In this document: positions 1 to 4,674 of the stretch, piece by piece
Position numbering within the stretch: position 1 is the first letter of the stretch
Layout of the letters: each line of letters opens with the position of its first letter
Origin: DASSKO01 sp035690425
GTDB lineage: Bacteria; Actinomycetota; Actinomycetes; Propionibacteriales; Nocardioidaceae
Length of the DNA: 9,433 nt
NCBI GenBank assembly: GCA_035690425.1
Contig: DASSKO010000093.1
Coordinates: 1-9,433, forward strand
Direction of reading: 5' to 3'
The notes under the pieces: model-generated
The model's input: the letters and a program-made list of their open reading frames with translations, nothing else
Databases searched by the model: none
What the model was told of the DNA's origin: nothing
Translations under genes and position numbers: made by a program

Positions 1-1
1 C

Positions 2-475
2 AGCGGGCCGTGCCTGGATCACGTCGTGGCCGCCATGGCGAAGGCGCCGTGGCGCGCCCGGCTGCGCCAGGCCCGGCACTCCTGGTACATCTACGCCTTC
101 CACGTGCCGGTGCTGCCGGAGCTGGCCTGGCGGTGGCTGCACAGACCGATCGGGGCCGCGCTGGCCCGTCGGCATCGGGTGCCGGCCGGCGCCGGGTGGG
201 GGCCGGAGCTGGCTCGCGACAGTGCCAACGGTGTGCAGCTTTACCGCGCAAACATGCTCCGCCGGCTCCGCAACCCCCGAGTCGCCCGGACACGCGTGCC
301 CGTGCAGCTGGTGGTGCCGCGCTTCGACCCGTTCGTGCCGCCGTCGTTGCTGCGCGGGGTCGATGAGTTCGCCGACGACCTCCACCGGGTCGATCTCGAG
401 GCCGGCCACTGGGTCCCCCGGACCCACCCGGACCGGCTGGCCGAGCTCGTCACCGACTGGGCGTTGCGTCGCTGA
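2..475 (+). CDS. Alpha/beta-fold hydrolase, C-terminal part (5' end outside window)
   Basis: The frame is open from base 2 to a TGA at 473-475, giving 157 residues of a protein that starts upstream of the window. The visible part begins SGPCLDHV, a stretch I associate with actinobacterial epoxide-hydrolase-like (EphD-type) alpha/beta hydrolases. It continues with the aromatic cap region (WYIYAFHVPVLPELAW). The late catalytic residues of the fold are present: a probable acid in PRFDPFVPP and the catalytic-histidine motif AGHWV near the C-terminus. The nucleophile elbow lies off the left edge. EphD homologues often carry a fused short-chain dehydrogenase after this domain; here the protein stops about 20 residues after the histidine, so it is a stand-alone hydrolase. 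The substrate cannot be told. An internal ATG at base 35 lies inside the conserved domain and is unlikely to be the start. The gene converges on the MerR-family gene, 65 bp away. Confidence 0.8.
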   Translation, partial: SGPCLDHVVAAMAKAPWRARLRQARHSWYIYAFHVPVLPELAWRWLHRPIGAALARRHRVPAGAGWGPELARDSANGVQLYRANMLRRLRNPRVARTRVPVQLVVPRFDPFVPPSLLRGVDEFADDLHRVDLEAGHWVPRTHPDRLAELVTDWALRR

Positions 476-540
476 ACCGTCCTGCCCGACCACTTGCACA
501 CGGCCCGCCGTACACGCACGGCCGCGCGGACGACACAAAG

Positions 541-855
541 TCAGGTGTCCTGCGTAGTCGGTGGCGCCTCGTTGCGAAGCCGGTGGATCTCCTCACGGAG
601 GAGGCGGGTCTCGGCCTCGAGCTCAAGGACGTGTGCGACCCCGGCGAGGTTGAGGCCGGCCGTCAGCAGCGTGGTGATGCGGCTGATCCGCTGGATGTCG
701 TAGTCGCTGTAGCGGCGGGTGCCGCCCTTAGTCCGGCACGGCTCGATCAGTCCTTTGTCCTCGTAGTTGCGAAGGCTTTGGGGCTCGATCCCGGTCAGCT
801 CCGCCGCGACCGAGATGCCGTAAAGGCCGCGGCGAGCTGGGCCGCCGAGGGTCAT
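541..855 (-). CDS. MerR-family transcriptional regulator, HspR-like
   Basis: This 104-residue protein has an N-terminal MerR winged helix-turn-helix (about residues 11-80). It shows the core ISVAAELTGIEPQSLRNYEDKGLI, the wing sequence GGTRRYSDYDIQRI, and NLAGVAHVLELEAE entering a short C-terminal helix (residues 75-95) that should form the dimer coiled coil. ISVAAEL and the NLAG segment closely resemble mycobacterial and streptomycete HspR, the heat-shock repressor. This protein lacks the long HspR C-terminal tail and no metal-binding cysteine pair is visible. The ATG at 855 has a GGAAG ribosome site nine bases upstream. It is divergent from hsp20, so its likely job is to repress hsp20 and itself through the shared palindrome at 996-1006. 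The classic HspR partners dnaK-grpE-dnaJ are absent here, so this is a dedicated paralogue rather than hspR itself. The family is near certain; the target is inferred. Confidence 0.9.
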   Translation of the reverse strand: MTLGGPARRGLYGISVAAELTGIEPQSLRNYEDKGLIEPCRTKGGTRRYSDYDIQRISRITTLLTAGLNLAGVAHVLELEAETRLLREEIHRLRNEAPPTTQDT

Positions 856-974
856 GAGGGACTACTTCCATCGGGGTAGACAGGCGCGGTGATGACGACC
901 AGTCGGCGACGGCGGGACGGGCCAGTCGCACAGCCACACGTCACGACATCCTCCAAACGACAACCTCTCAAGTC

Positions 975-1004
975 AGTATCTCTTGCGGAAGATGAACTTG
1001 ACAA
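975..1004 (-). promoter_or_regulatory. Predicted promoter of the merR gene
   Basis: On the minus strand a -35 box TTGTCA (1004-999) is followed after 18 bp by GATACT (980-975). This gives 5/6 and 4/6 matches to the housekeeping sigma consensus. The predicted start is near 968, leaving a leader of about 113 nt before the ATG at 855. The -35 box lies inside the same palindrome as the opposing hsp20 -35 box. Confidence 0.45.
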
Positions 1005-1006
1005 GT
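996..1006. promoter_or_regulatory. Palindromic operator over both -35 boxes
   Basis: ACTTG-A-CAAGT is a perfect 5-bp inverted repeat around one base. It contains the hsp20 TTGACA on one strand and the merR TTGTCA on the other, so one bound dimer could block both promoters. Nearby CAAG (969-972) and CTTG (982-985) words resemble half-sites of HAIR, the HspR site (CTTGAGT-N7-ACTCAAG), but the spacing is not canonical. The binding role is inferred. Confidence 0.45.
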
Positions 1007-1025
1007 CTCCTGGGAGGAATAAAAT
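998..1025 (+). promoter_or_regulatory. Predicted hsp20 promoter
   Basis: A perfect TTGACA (998-1003), a 16-bp spacer and TAAAAT (1020-1025) make the best housekeeping-type promoter in the window. It lies in the most AT-rich stretch. The start is expected near 1032, giving an hsp20 leader of about 90 nt. A consensus promoter this strong next to a MerR/HspR-type gene fits control by release of repression rather than by an alternative sigma factor. Confidence 0.6.
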
Positions 1026-1041
1026 CTGTAATAACCATAGT

Positions 1042-1112
1042 AGATAAGTGCTTGGCTATCTCCGCAGATGCCTGTGCTGAAGCGGTCAGCCAGGCACTCG
1101 TTGGGAGGGAGG
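1042..1112 (+). other. Structured hsp20 5' leader with ribosome site
   Basis: The leader holds two hairpins. The first is AGATA/TATCT (1042-1046 with 1057-1061, 10-nt loop). The second is a 10-bp stem with one bulged T (1069-1079 with 1087-1096, 7-nt loop). The purine-rich ribosome site follows, with GGAGG at 1108-1112, ten bases before the ATG. TCTCC at 1059-1063, which overlaps the right arm of the first hairpin, could instead pair with GGAGG and hide it. A heat-sensing leader is possible, since hsp20 genes elsewhere carry RNA thermometers, but this is unproven. Confidence 0.35.
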
Positions 1113-1122
1113 CTGCATAGCC

Positions 1123-1548
1123 ATGCTGATGAGAACTGACCCGTTCCGCGATCTAGACCGGCTGACCGAAGCCGTGCTCGGCAACTCCGCCCGCCCGGCG
1201 GTCATGCCGATGGACGCCTACCGAGACGGCAACACGTTCGTGATCCAGCTCGACCTGCCTGGCGTGTCGGCCGACTCGATCGACCTGACGGTGGAGCAGA
1301 ACGTGCTGACGGTGCACGCCGAGCGCAGGCCGGCATTCGGGGACGCCGTCGAACGCGTGGTCGGTGAGCGAACCTATGGCGTGTTCAGCCGTCAGGTGTT
1401 TCTCGGCGACACCCTCGACGCTGACCGCCTCGCCGCCGACTACGACGCCGGCGTGCTCGCGATCAGGATCCCGGTCGCGGAGCAGGCCAAGCCGCGCAAG
1501 ATCAGCATCGGCGCCGGCGACACCGGTCGCAAGGAGATCAGCGGGTAG
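1123..1548 (+). CDS. hsp20: Hsp20/alpha-crystallin small heat-shock protein
   Basis: This 141-residue protein is an ATP-independent holdase that keeps unfolding cytosolic proteins soluble. It begins MLMRTDPFRDLDRL, typical of actinobacterial Hsp18/Hsp20 proteins. The alpha-crystallin beta-sandwich spans about residues 30-120 (DGNTFVIQLDLPGVSADSIDLTV and DADRLAADYDAGVLAIRIPVAE, including the family GVL motif at 110-112). The tail KISIG contains the I-x-I anchor (127-129) used in oligomer assembly. Length is normal for the family. The ATG at 1123 is chosen over the one at 1129 because GGAGG at 1108-1112 is ten bases away and homologues begin MLMRTDPF. It is divergent from an HspR-like gene and closed by a strong hairpin, so it is a single-gene, heat-inducible unit. 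Confidence 0.95.
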   Translation: MLMRTDPFRDLDRLTEAVLGNSARPAVMPMDAYRDGNTFVIQLDLPGVSADSIDLTVEQNVLTVHAERRPAFGDAVERVVGERTYGVFSRQVFLGDTLDADRLAADYDAGVLAIRIPVAEQAKPRKISIGAGDTGRKEISG

Positions 1549-1576
1549 GCGAGCACATCGCGAACCGGCAGCAGTC

Positions 1577-1623
1577 GGCCAGAAGCCACGCGGCGGGCGC
1601 GCAGCGCCGCGTGGCTTCTGGCC
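1577..1623. terminator. Perfect 19-bp-stem hairpin, probable bidirectional terminator
   Basis: GGCCAGAAGCCACGCGGCG (1577-1595) is the exact reverse complement of 1605-1623, with a 9-nt loop. It starts 28 bp after the hsp20 stop and lies 45 bp beyond the stop of the convergent glycosyltransferase gene. It lacks a T-tract on either side, as is common for actinobacterial terminators, and its symmetry would let it serve both transcripts. Confidence 0.85.
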
Positions 1624-1648
1624 CCTCAGACCACCCCGGCGAGCAGAC

Positions 1649-1670
1649 CAGGGCTGGTCCAGGGCTGGTC
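1649..1670. repeat. Two perfect 11-bp tandem copies at the glycosyltransferase stop
   Basis: CAGGGCTGGTC occurs twice in a row (1649-1659, 1660-1670). The right copy overlaps the glycosyltransferase stop codon (1669-1671). With the preceding bases the left copy also forms the inverted repeat GACCAG-gg-CTGGTC (1646-1659), a small hairpin in the 3' end of the minus-strand transcript. Confidence 0.6.
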
Positions 1671-2856
1671 ACCGAGTCGTCACTGCACCGTCGAGCCCGG
1701 CGACCCGGCCCTTCCAAGCGCTTTCCCGTCCCCGCGCGTGTCGACGTGCCGAGTCAACCGTCATCGCGGCGTACATCGCCGCGACGGCGGGCAACCCGAA
1801 ACCGCGCAGCGGCGAGAGGCCGTACAGGCGCAGCACCGGTGCCTGCGTGAGCGCCATCGCCACCCATCCCCCCAGGCCGGCTGCCGCGGGCACCGGTGAA
1901 CGCGTGACCACCCCGGCGACCCCGGCGACCGGCGGGACGAGATAGACCAGCGCGAGTCCGGCGATGGTGCCGACGAGCAGCGCCGGTGACTGCCGCAACT
2001 GGGTGTAGGCGGTGCGGGTCACCATGCCCCACAGATCGGTGAGGCCGGGGTACGGCCGGACGCTGCGGACCTCGGGCGGCTCGCCGGTGAAGCCCAGCCA
2101 GGTCCGTGCCCCGGCGCGCTTGAGCAGTCGGCCCAGAGCCACGTCATCGATGAGGTCGCTGCCGATGCGTCGCAGGCCGCCGGCCCGCTCGAGCGCCGTA
2201 CGCCGGATCAGCACGCAGCCGCCAGCGGCGGCGGCGGTTCGGCAGCCGGGCCGGGACACCCGGCGGAACGGGTAGAGCTGGGCGAAGAAGTAGACGAACG
2301 CCGGCACGAGCGCGCGCTCCCAGCCGTTCTGCGTGCGTAGCCTCGCCATCAGCGACACCAGGTCGTAGTCGGCCGCGAGGGCGGTGGCGACCAACCGGCG
2401 CACGGAGGACCGGTCGTGGGTGATGTCGGCGTCGGTGAACAGCAGCAGCTCGGCGCCGGCGGCGCCGGCCGCCTCCACACCACGCTGCAGGGCGTTGAGC
2501 TTGCCGGTCCACGTCGGCGGGCACGACGGTGCGGCCAGCACGGTGCACGCCACCCGCTCGGCGGCTCGCCCGGCCACACTGCGCGCCACGTCCGCCGTAC
2601 CGTCACCGCTGGCGTCGTCGACGACCCAGACCCGAAGCTCGCCCGGGTAGTCCTGCCGCAGTAGCGACGGTAGCGTTTCGGGGAGCATTGCGGCCTCGTC
2701 GCGCGCCGGGACCACGACACCTACGCTCGGCCAGCCTTCCGGCGCCGGCGGGTCGGCCGGCAGTCGGTGCGAGGTCAGCCAGAACCGACCGCGACCGAAC
2801 AGGAGGTAGGCCCACGCCGCGGCGGACACTGTCGCGAGCGACGTCAGTGGCACCAC
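1669..2856 (-). CDS. hpnB: Membrane glycosyltransferase family 2, HpnB-like
   Basis: With a GTG start at 2856 the protein has 395 residues, the usual HpnB size. An N-terminal membrane segment (about 4-20) precedes a GT-A domain. That domain shows VVVPARDEA (48-56), VVDDASGDGT (78-87), TWTGKLNALQRGV (115-127), the nucleotide-sugar/metal motif TDAD (141-144) and the likely catalytic LIDDVALG (235-242). The HpnB-like blocks LVSLMARLR, PAFVYFFAQLYPFRRV, TAAAAGGCVLIRR and RTAYTQLRQSP are present. Three hydrophobic segments follow (about 292-317, 325-347, 352-368). HpnB proteins are named for their place in hopanoid clusters, but their sugar acceptor is not settled, and no hopanoid gene lies here. 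The GTG is chosen because a longer frame to 2955 would overlap the upstream gene by 89 bp, because TGAGG (built on that gene's TGA) sits eight bases before it, and because homology starts there. A second GTG at 2853 is equally possible. Confidence 0.88.
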   Translation of the reverse strand: MVPLTSLATVSAAAWAYLLFGRGRFWLTSHRLPADPPAPEGWPSVGVVVPARDEAAMLPETLPSLLRQDYPGELRVWVVDDASGDGTADVARSVAGRAAERVACTVLAAPSCPPTWTGKLNALQRGVEAAGAAGAELLLFTDADITHDRSSVRRLVATALAADYDLVSLMARLRTQNGWERALVPAFVYFFAQLYPFRRVSRPGCRTAAAAGGCVLIRRTALERAGGLRRIGSDLIDDVALGRLLKRAGARTWLGFTGEPPEVRSVRPYPGLTDLWGMVTRTAYTQLRQSPALLVGTIAGLALVYLVPPVAGVAGVVTRSPVPAAAGLGGWVAMALTQAPVLRLYGLSPLRGFGLPAVAAMYAAMTVDSARRHARGRESAWKGRVAGLDGAVTTR

Positions 2857-2866
2857 CCGGTCGGCC

Positions 2867-3271
2867 TCAGGCGGACGCTTCCTGTGCGACGTTGTCGCGC
2901 ACCCAGCTGACGATCTCCACAGTCGTGGCCCCCGGGGTGAAGACCTTGGCGACACCGATCTGGCTCAGCAGCGGGATGTCACCCTCCGGGATGATGCCGC
3001 CGCCGAAGACGACGATGTCGGAGGCGTCGCGCTCCTCGAGCAACGCGACGAGCTTCTTGAACAGGGTCATGTGGGCACCGGAGAGCACGGACAGACCGAT
3101 GCAGTCGGCGTCCTCCTGGATCGCGGTCTCGACGATCTGCTCCGGAGTCTGGTGCAGGCCGGTGTAGATGACCTCCATGCCGGCGTCGCGCAGAGCCCGG
3201 GCGACGACCTTGGCGCCGCGGTCGTGACCGTCGAGTCCTGGCTTGGCGACGACGACTCGGATTGCGCTCAT
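2867..3271 (-). CDS. Cobalamin-binding protein, IcmB-like acyl-CoA mutase small subunit
   Basis: This 134-residue protein is a free-standing B12-binding Rossmann domain. The signature D14-x-H16-x-x-G19 (PGLDGHDRGAKV) supplies the lower axial histidine ligand for adenosylcobalamin. It is followed by SVL (61-63, the S-x-L motif) and FGGGIIPEGD (89-98, the GGG motif). The sequence and length match the small subunit of isobutyryl-CoA mutase (IcmB) or 2-hydroxyacyl-CoA mutase, which pairs with a separate substrate-binding large subunit. It also resembles the C-terminal domain of methylmalonyl-CoA mutase. No large subunit is in the window. The ATG at 3271 has a good GGGAGAAG ribosome site. The glycosyltransferase gene begins ten bases after its stop, so the two are probably co-translated. 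Cobalamin binding is very likely; which mutase it serves cannot be read from the sequence. Confidence 0.92.
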   Translation of the reverse strand: MSAIRVVVAKPGLDGHDRGAKVVARALRDAGMEVIYTGLHQTPEQIVETAIQEDADCIGLSVLSGAHMTLFKKLVALLEERDASDIVVFGGGIIPEGDIPLLSQIGVAKVFTPGATTVEIVSWVRDNVAQEASA

Positions 3272-3337
3272 CGTGTGCTTCTCCCGGTGGCAGGTGCGAA
3301 CGTGAAGTGCGATACAGGCGCGCAGTTGCTTCCAGGC

Positions 3338-3343
3338 AGCCTA
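3338..3343 (-). promoter_or_regulatory. Possible -10 box for the cobalamin-protein operon
   Basis: On the minus strand TAGGCT fits the actinobacterial TAnnnT -10 pattern and would start transcription near 3331, about 60 nt before the ATG at 3271. No convincing -35 box is present. The same hexamer lies just upstream of pcrA. Confidence 0.25.
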
Positions 3344-3406
3344 GCCAACGCAGTGTGGCAGCGCAGTCCGAGATGCCGGCGCGAGCTCACTAGGGCTCCG
3401 AAACCG

Positions 3407-3441
3407 GCGTGTGACAGTGACCGCTCGCACACAGCGTGTGA
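3407..3441. repeat. Repeated GCGTGTGA words and CACAC-AGC-GTGTG inverted repeat
   Basis: GCGTGTGA occurs at 3407-3414 and 3434-3441, 27 bp apart. The second copy overlaps the inverted repeat CACAC-AGC-GTGTG (3428-3440). They lie in the spacer between two divergent genes. TGTGA and CACAC recall CRP-family half-sites, but the spacing does not give a consensus site. Confidence 0.4.
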
Positions 3442-3452
3442 TATTCGTCCGC

Positions 3453-3466
3453 CCTTATGCATAAGG
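3453..3466. promoter_or_regulatory. 14-bp perfect palindrome, candidate operator
   Basis: CCTTATGCATAAGG reads identically on both strands. It is AT-rich at its centre and sits midway in the divergent spacer, about 50 bp upstream of the putative M23 -10 box. A dimeric regulator serving either flanking gene could bind here. The regulator is unknown. Confidence 0.4.
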
Positions 3467-3491
3467 CGTGCACAGGTGGGTAGTTGACGAC

Positions 3492-3520
3492 TTTTTGTTG
3501 ACGTGTCCCTTCGCTATGGT
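3492..3520 (+). promoter_or_regulatory. Predicted promoter of the M23 peptidase gene
   Basis: TATGGT (3515-3520) is a good TAnnnT -10 box. Seventeen bases upstream, TTTTTG (3492-3497) is a poor -35 box. Better -35-like words, GTTGACG at 3483-3489 and 3497-3503, are an exact direct repeat 14 bp apart, but neither has consensus spacing to TATGGT. The expected start near 3527 leaves a 30-nt leader. Confidence 0.4.
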
Positions 3521-3556
3521 CGGCGCTGTCCGAGTACGCCGTCACGAAGGAACCTT

Positions 3557-4420
3557 GTGTCGCAGCACCGTCCGCCGAGGCGGCATGCCAGCACCGATGC
3601 AGCCCCCGCTCGGCCCCGCCGTACCCGGTCGCAGCCGGCGGGACGCAGGATTCCCGTCCTCATCCGCCCGTCAGCCTCGATGATCGCCGGTGCGGCAGCG
3701 CTGGTCGTCGCTGCCGCCGGTGCGGTCAGCGTGGGCTCTGCGCAGGTGGCCCAGGGCGGCAGCACCCACGCCGAGTCGAGCCGCCAGCCCGCTGGCGACA
3801 TCTCCCGCCGCTACACCACCGACCGGGTGCCTGCTGGCGACACCGTGATCAACTCCGACGGCCGCGGCACCACGATCAGCCGAAGCTCCGCCCGAAAACC
3901 TATCGGCGACGTGGACCAGCAAGCGATCGAGAAGGCCGCCGCCGAGCGCGCCGAGGCCCGGAGCGCGGCGCTGAAGCGGCTGGCCCGGCTCGCCGACAAG
4001 CGGGCCGAGGTGATGGAGTCCAGGCTTTGGGTGCTTCCGGTGGACCACTATCGCCTGACCGCGACCTTCGGCCAAGGCGGCGGGTTGTGGGCGTCCGACC
4101 ACACCGGCCTGGACTTCGCCGCCCCCACCGGCTCGCCGATCAGGGCGGTCGGCCACGGCATCGTGACGTCCACGGGTTACGCCGGCGCCTACGGCACCCA
4201 GACCGTCATCACCCACGACGACGGCACCCAGACGACCTACAGCCACCAGTCCGATGTCGTGGTCAGGCGGGGCGAGGAGGTCGAGGCTGGAGAGATCATC
4301 GGTCACATCGGCATGACCGGCAACACCACCGGCCCGCATCTCCACCTCGAGGTGCGCCCCAACCCCGAGACCCCGGTCGACCCCTACAAGGCGCTCGTCC
4401 GGCACGGCCTCACCCCCTGA
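3557..4420 (+). CDS. Exported M23-family (LytM-type) metallopeptidase
   Basis: This 287-residue protein is predicted to act outside the membrane on peptidoglycan cross-links. A basic, proline-rich cytoplasmic start is followed by a hydrophobic segment (about 41-60, SMIAGAAALVVAAAGAVSVG), a signal peptide or N-terminal anchor. Next come a polar linker and an alanine/arginine-rich helix (about 119-155, likely coiled coil). The M23 domain covers about 160-280. Its zinc and catalytic residues are all present: H182 and D186 in DHTGLDF, the YSH histidine H230, and H261/H263 in HLHLEV, so it should be active. The GTG at 3557 is chosen because GAAGGA lies five to six bases upstream. A longer frame from 3503 would start inside the promoter and has no ribosome site. 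It is a single gene divergent from the cobalamin-protein operon. Confidence 0.92.
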   Translation: MSQHRPPRRHASTDAAPARPRRTRSQPAGRRIPVLIRPSASMIAGAAALVVAAAGAVSVGSAQVAQGGSTHAESSRQPAGDISRRYTTDRVPAGDTVINSDGRGTTISRSSARKPIGDVDQQAIEKAAAERAEARSAALKRLARLADKRAEVMESRLWVLPVDHYRLTATFGQGGGLWASDHTGLDFAAPTGSPIRAVGHGIVTSTGYAGAYGTQTVITHDDGTQTTYSHQSDVVVRRGEEVEAGEIIGHIGMTGNTTGPHLHLEVRPNPETPVDPYKALVRHGLTP

Positions 4421-4428
4421 CGCTCCCC

Positions 4429-4527
4429 CGCACCTTGCCCCACCCCCTTCCTCGCCCTCTCTCCTCACGAGATCGCACCTTTGCCCCGCCGCGCTTCGCC
4501 ACCAGATCGCACCTTTGCCCCACCCCC
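4429..4527. repeat. Array of C-rich repeats with core CGCACCTTTGCCCC
   Basis: An exact 18-bp word, AGATCGCACCTTTGCCCC, occurs at 4470-4487 and 4504-4521. A shorter copy, CGCACCTTGCCCCACCCCC (4429-4447), matches the right copy through its ACCCCC extension but lacks one T. A partial inverted copy, GTGCGATCT, lies at 4607-4615. Core-to-core distances are 45 and 34 bp. The array fills the gap between the M23 gene and pcrA, which otherwise holds no gene. The function is unknown. Confidence 0.75.
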
Positions 4528-4537
4528 GCGCCCTGAC

Positions 4538-4567
4538 GAAGGGAGCGCGTAGCGAGCGCTCGGCTTC
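4538..4567. terminator. Hairpin in the M23-pcrA gap, possible terminator
   Basis: GAGCGC and GCGCTC enclose a 7-nt loop, and outside a small asymmetric bulge GAAG pairs with CTTC, giving a 10-bp interrupted stem. It lies between two convergent genes, about 118 bp after the M23 stop and 108 bp beyond the pcrA stop. There is no T-tract. Confidence 0.45.
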
Positions 4568-4644
4568 CCCTCGGGCCCGCCACTGGCTTCACGCCGTGAT
4601 GCGGATGTGCGATCTCGCGGTGAGGGGACGGGCGGGTACGCCGG

Positions 4645-4660
4645 GGGCGGGTGGTCGCCC
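4645..4660 (-). terminator. Short GC hairpin just past pcrA
   Basis: GGGCG and CGCCC enclose a 6-nt loop 15 bp beyond the pcrA stop. The stem is only 5 bp, though all G-C, so it is a weak terminator candidate for pcrA. Confidence 0.3.
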
Positions 4661-4674
4661 ACTTCGGCAGTGCA

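Noticed and set aside
952..1005. Canonical HAIR operator for HspR
   Set aside because: CTTG and CAAG words are present, but no pair has the 7-bp spacing between full CTTGAGT and ACTCAAG arms, so only a HAIR-like site is claimed.
2857..2955. Longer glycosyltransferase start at 2955
   Set aside because: It would overlap the cobalamin-protein gene by 89 bp and add residues unlike the family. GTG at 2856 has a ribosome site.
3272..3556. ydaO (c-di-AMP) riboswitch before the cell-wall peptidase
   Set aside because: Such riboswitches precede some actinobacterial peptidase genes, but I could not see the conserved core here, and the predicted leader is only about 30 nt.
3671..4468. 265-codon open frame on the minus strand
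   Set aside because: It is antisense to the M23 gene and Gly/Ala/Val/Arg-rich, as expected of a shadow frame in GC-rich DNA.
4429..4527. CRISPR array
   Set aside because: There are only three short, unequal copies with spacings of 45 and 34 bp, and no cas genes.
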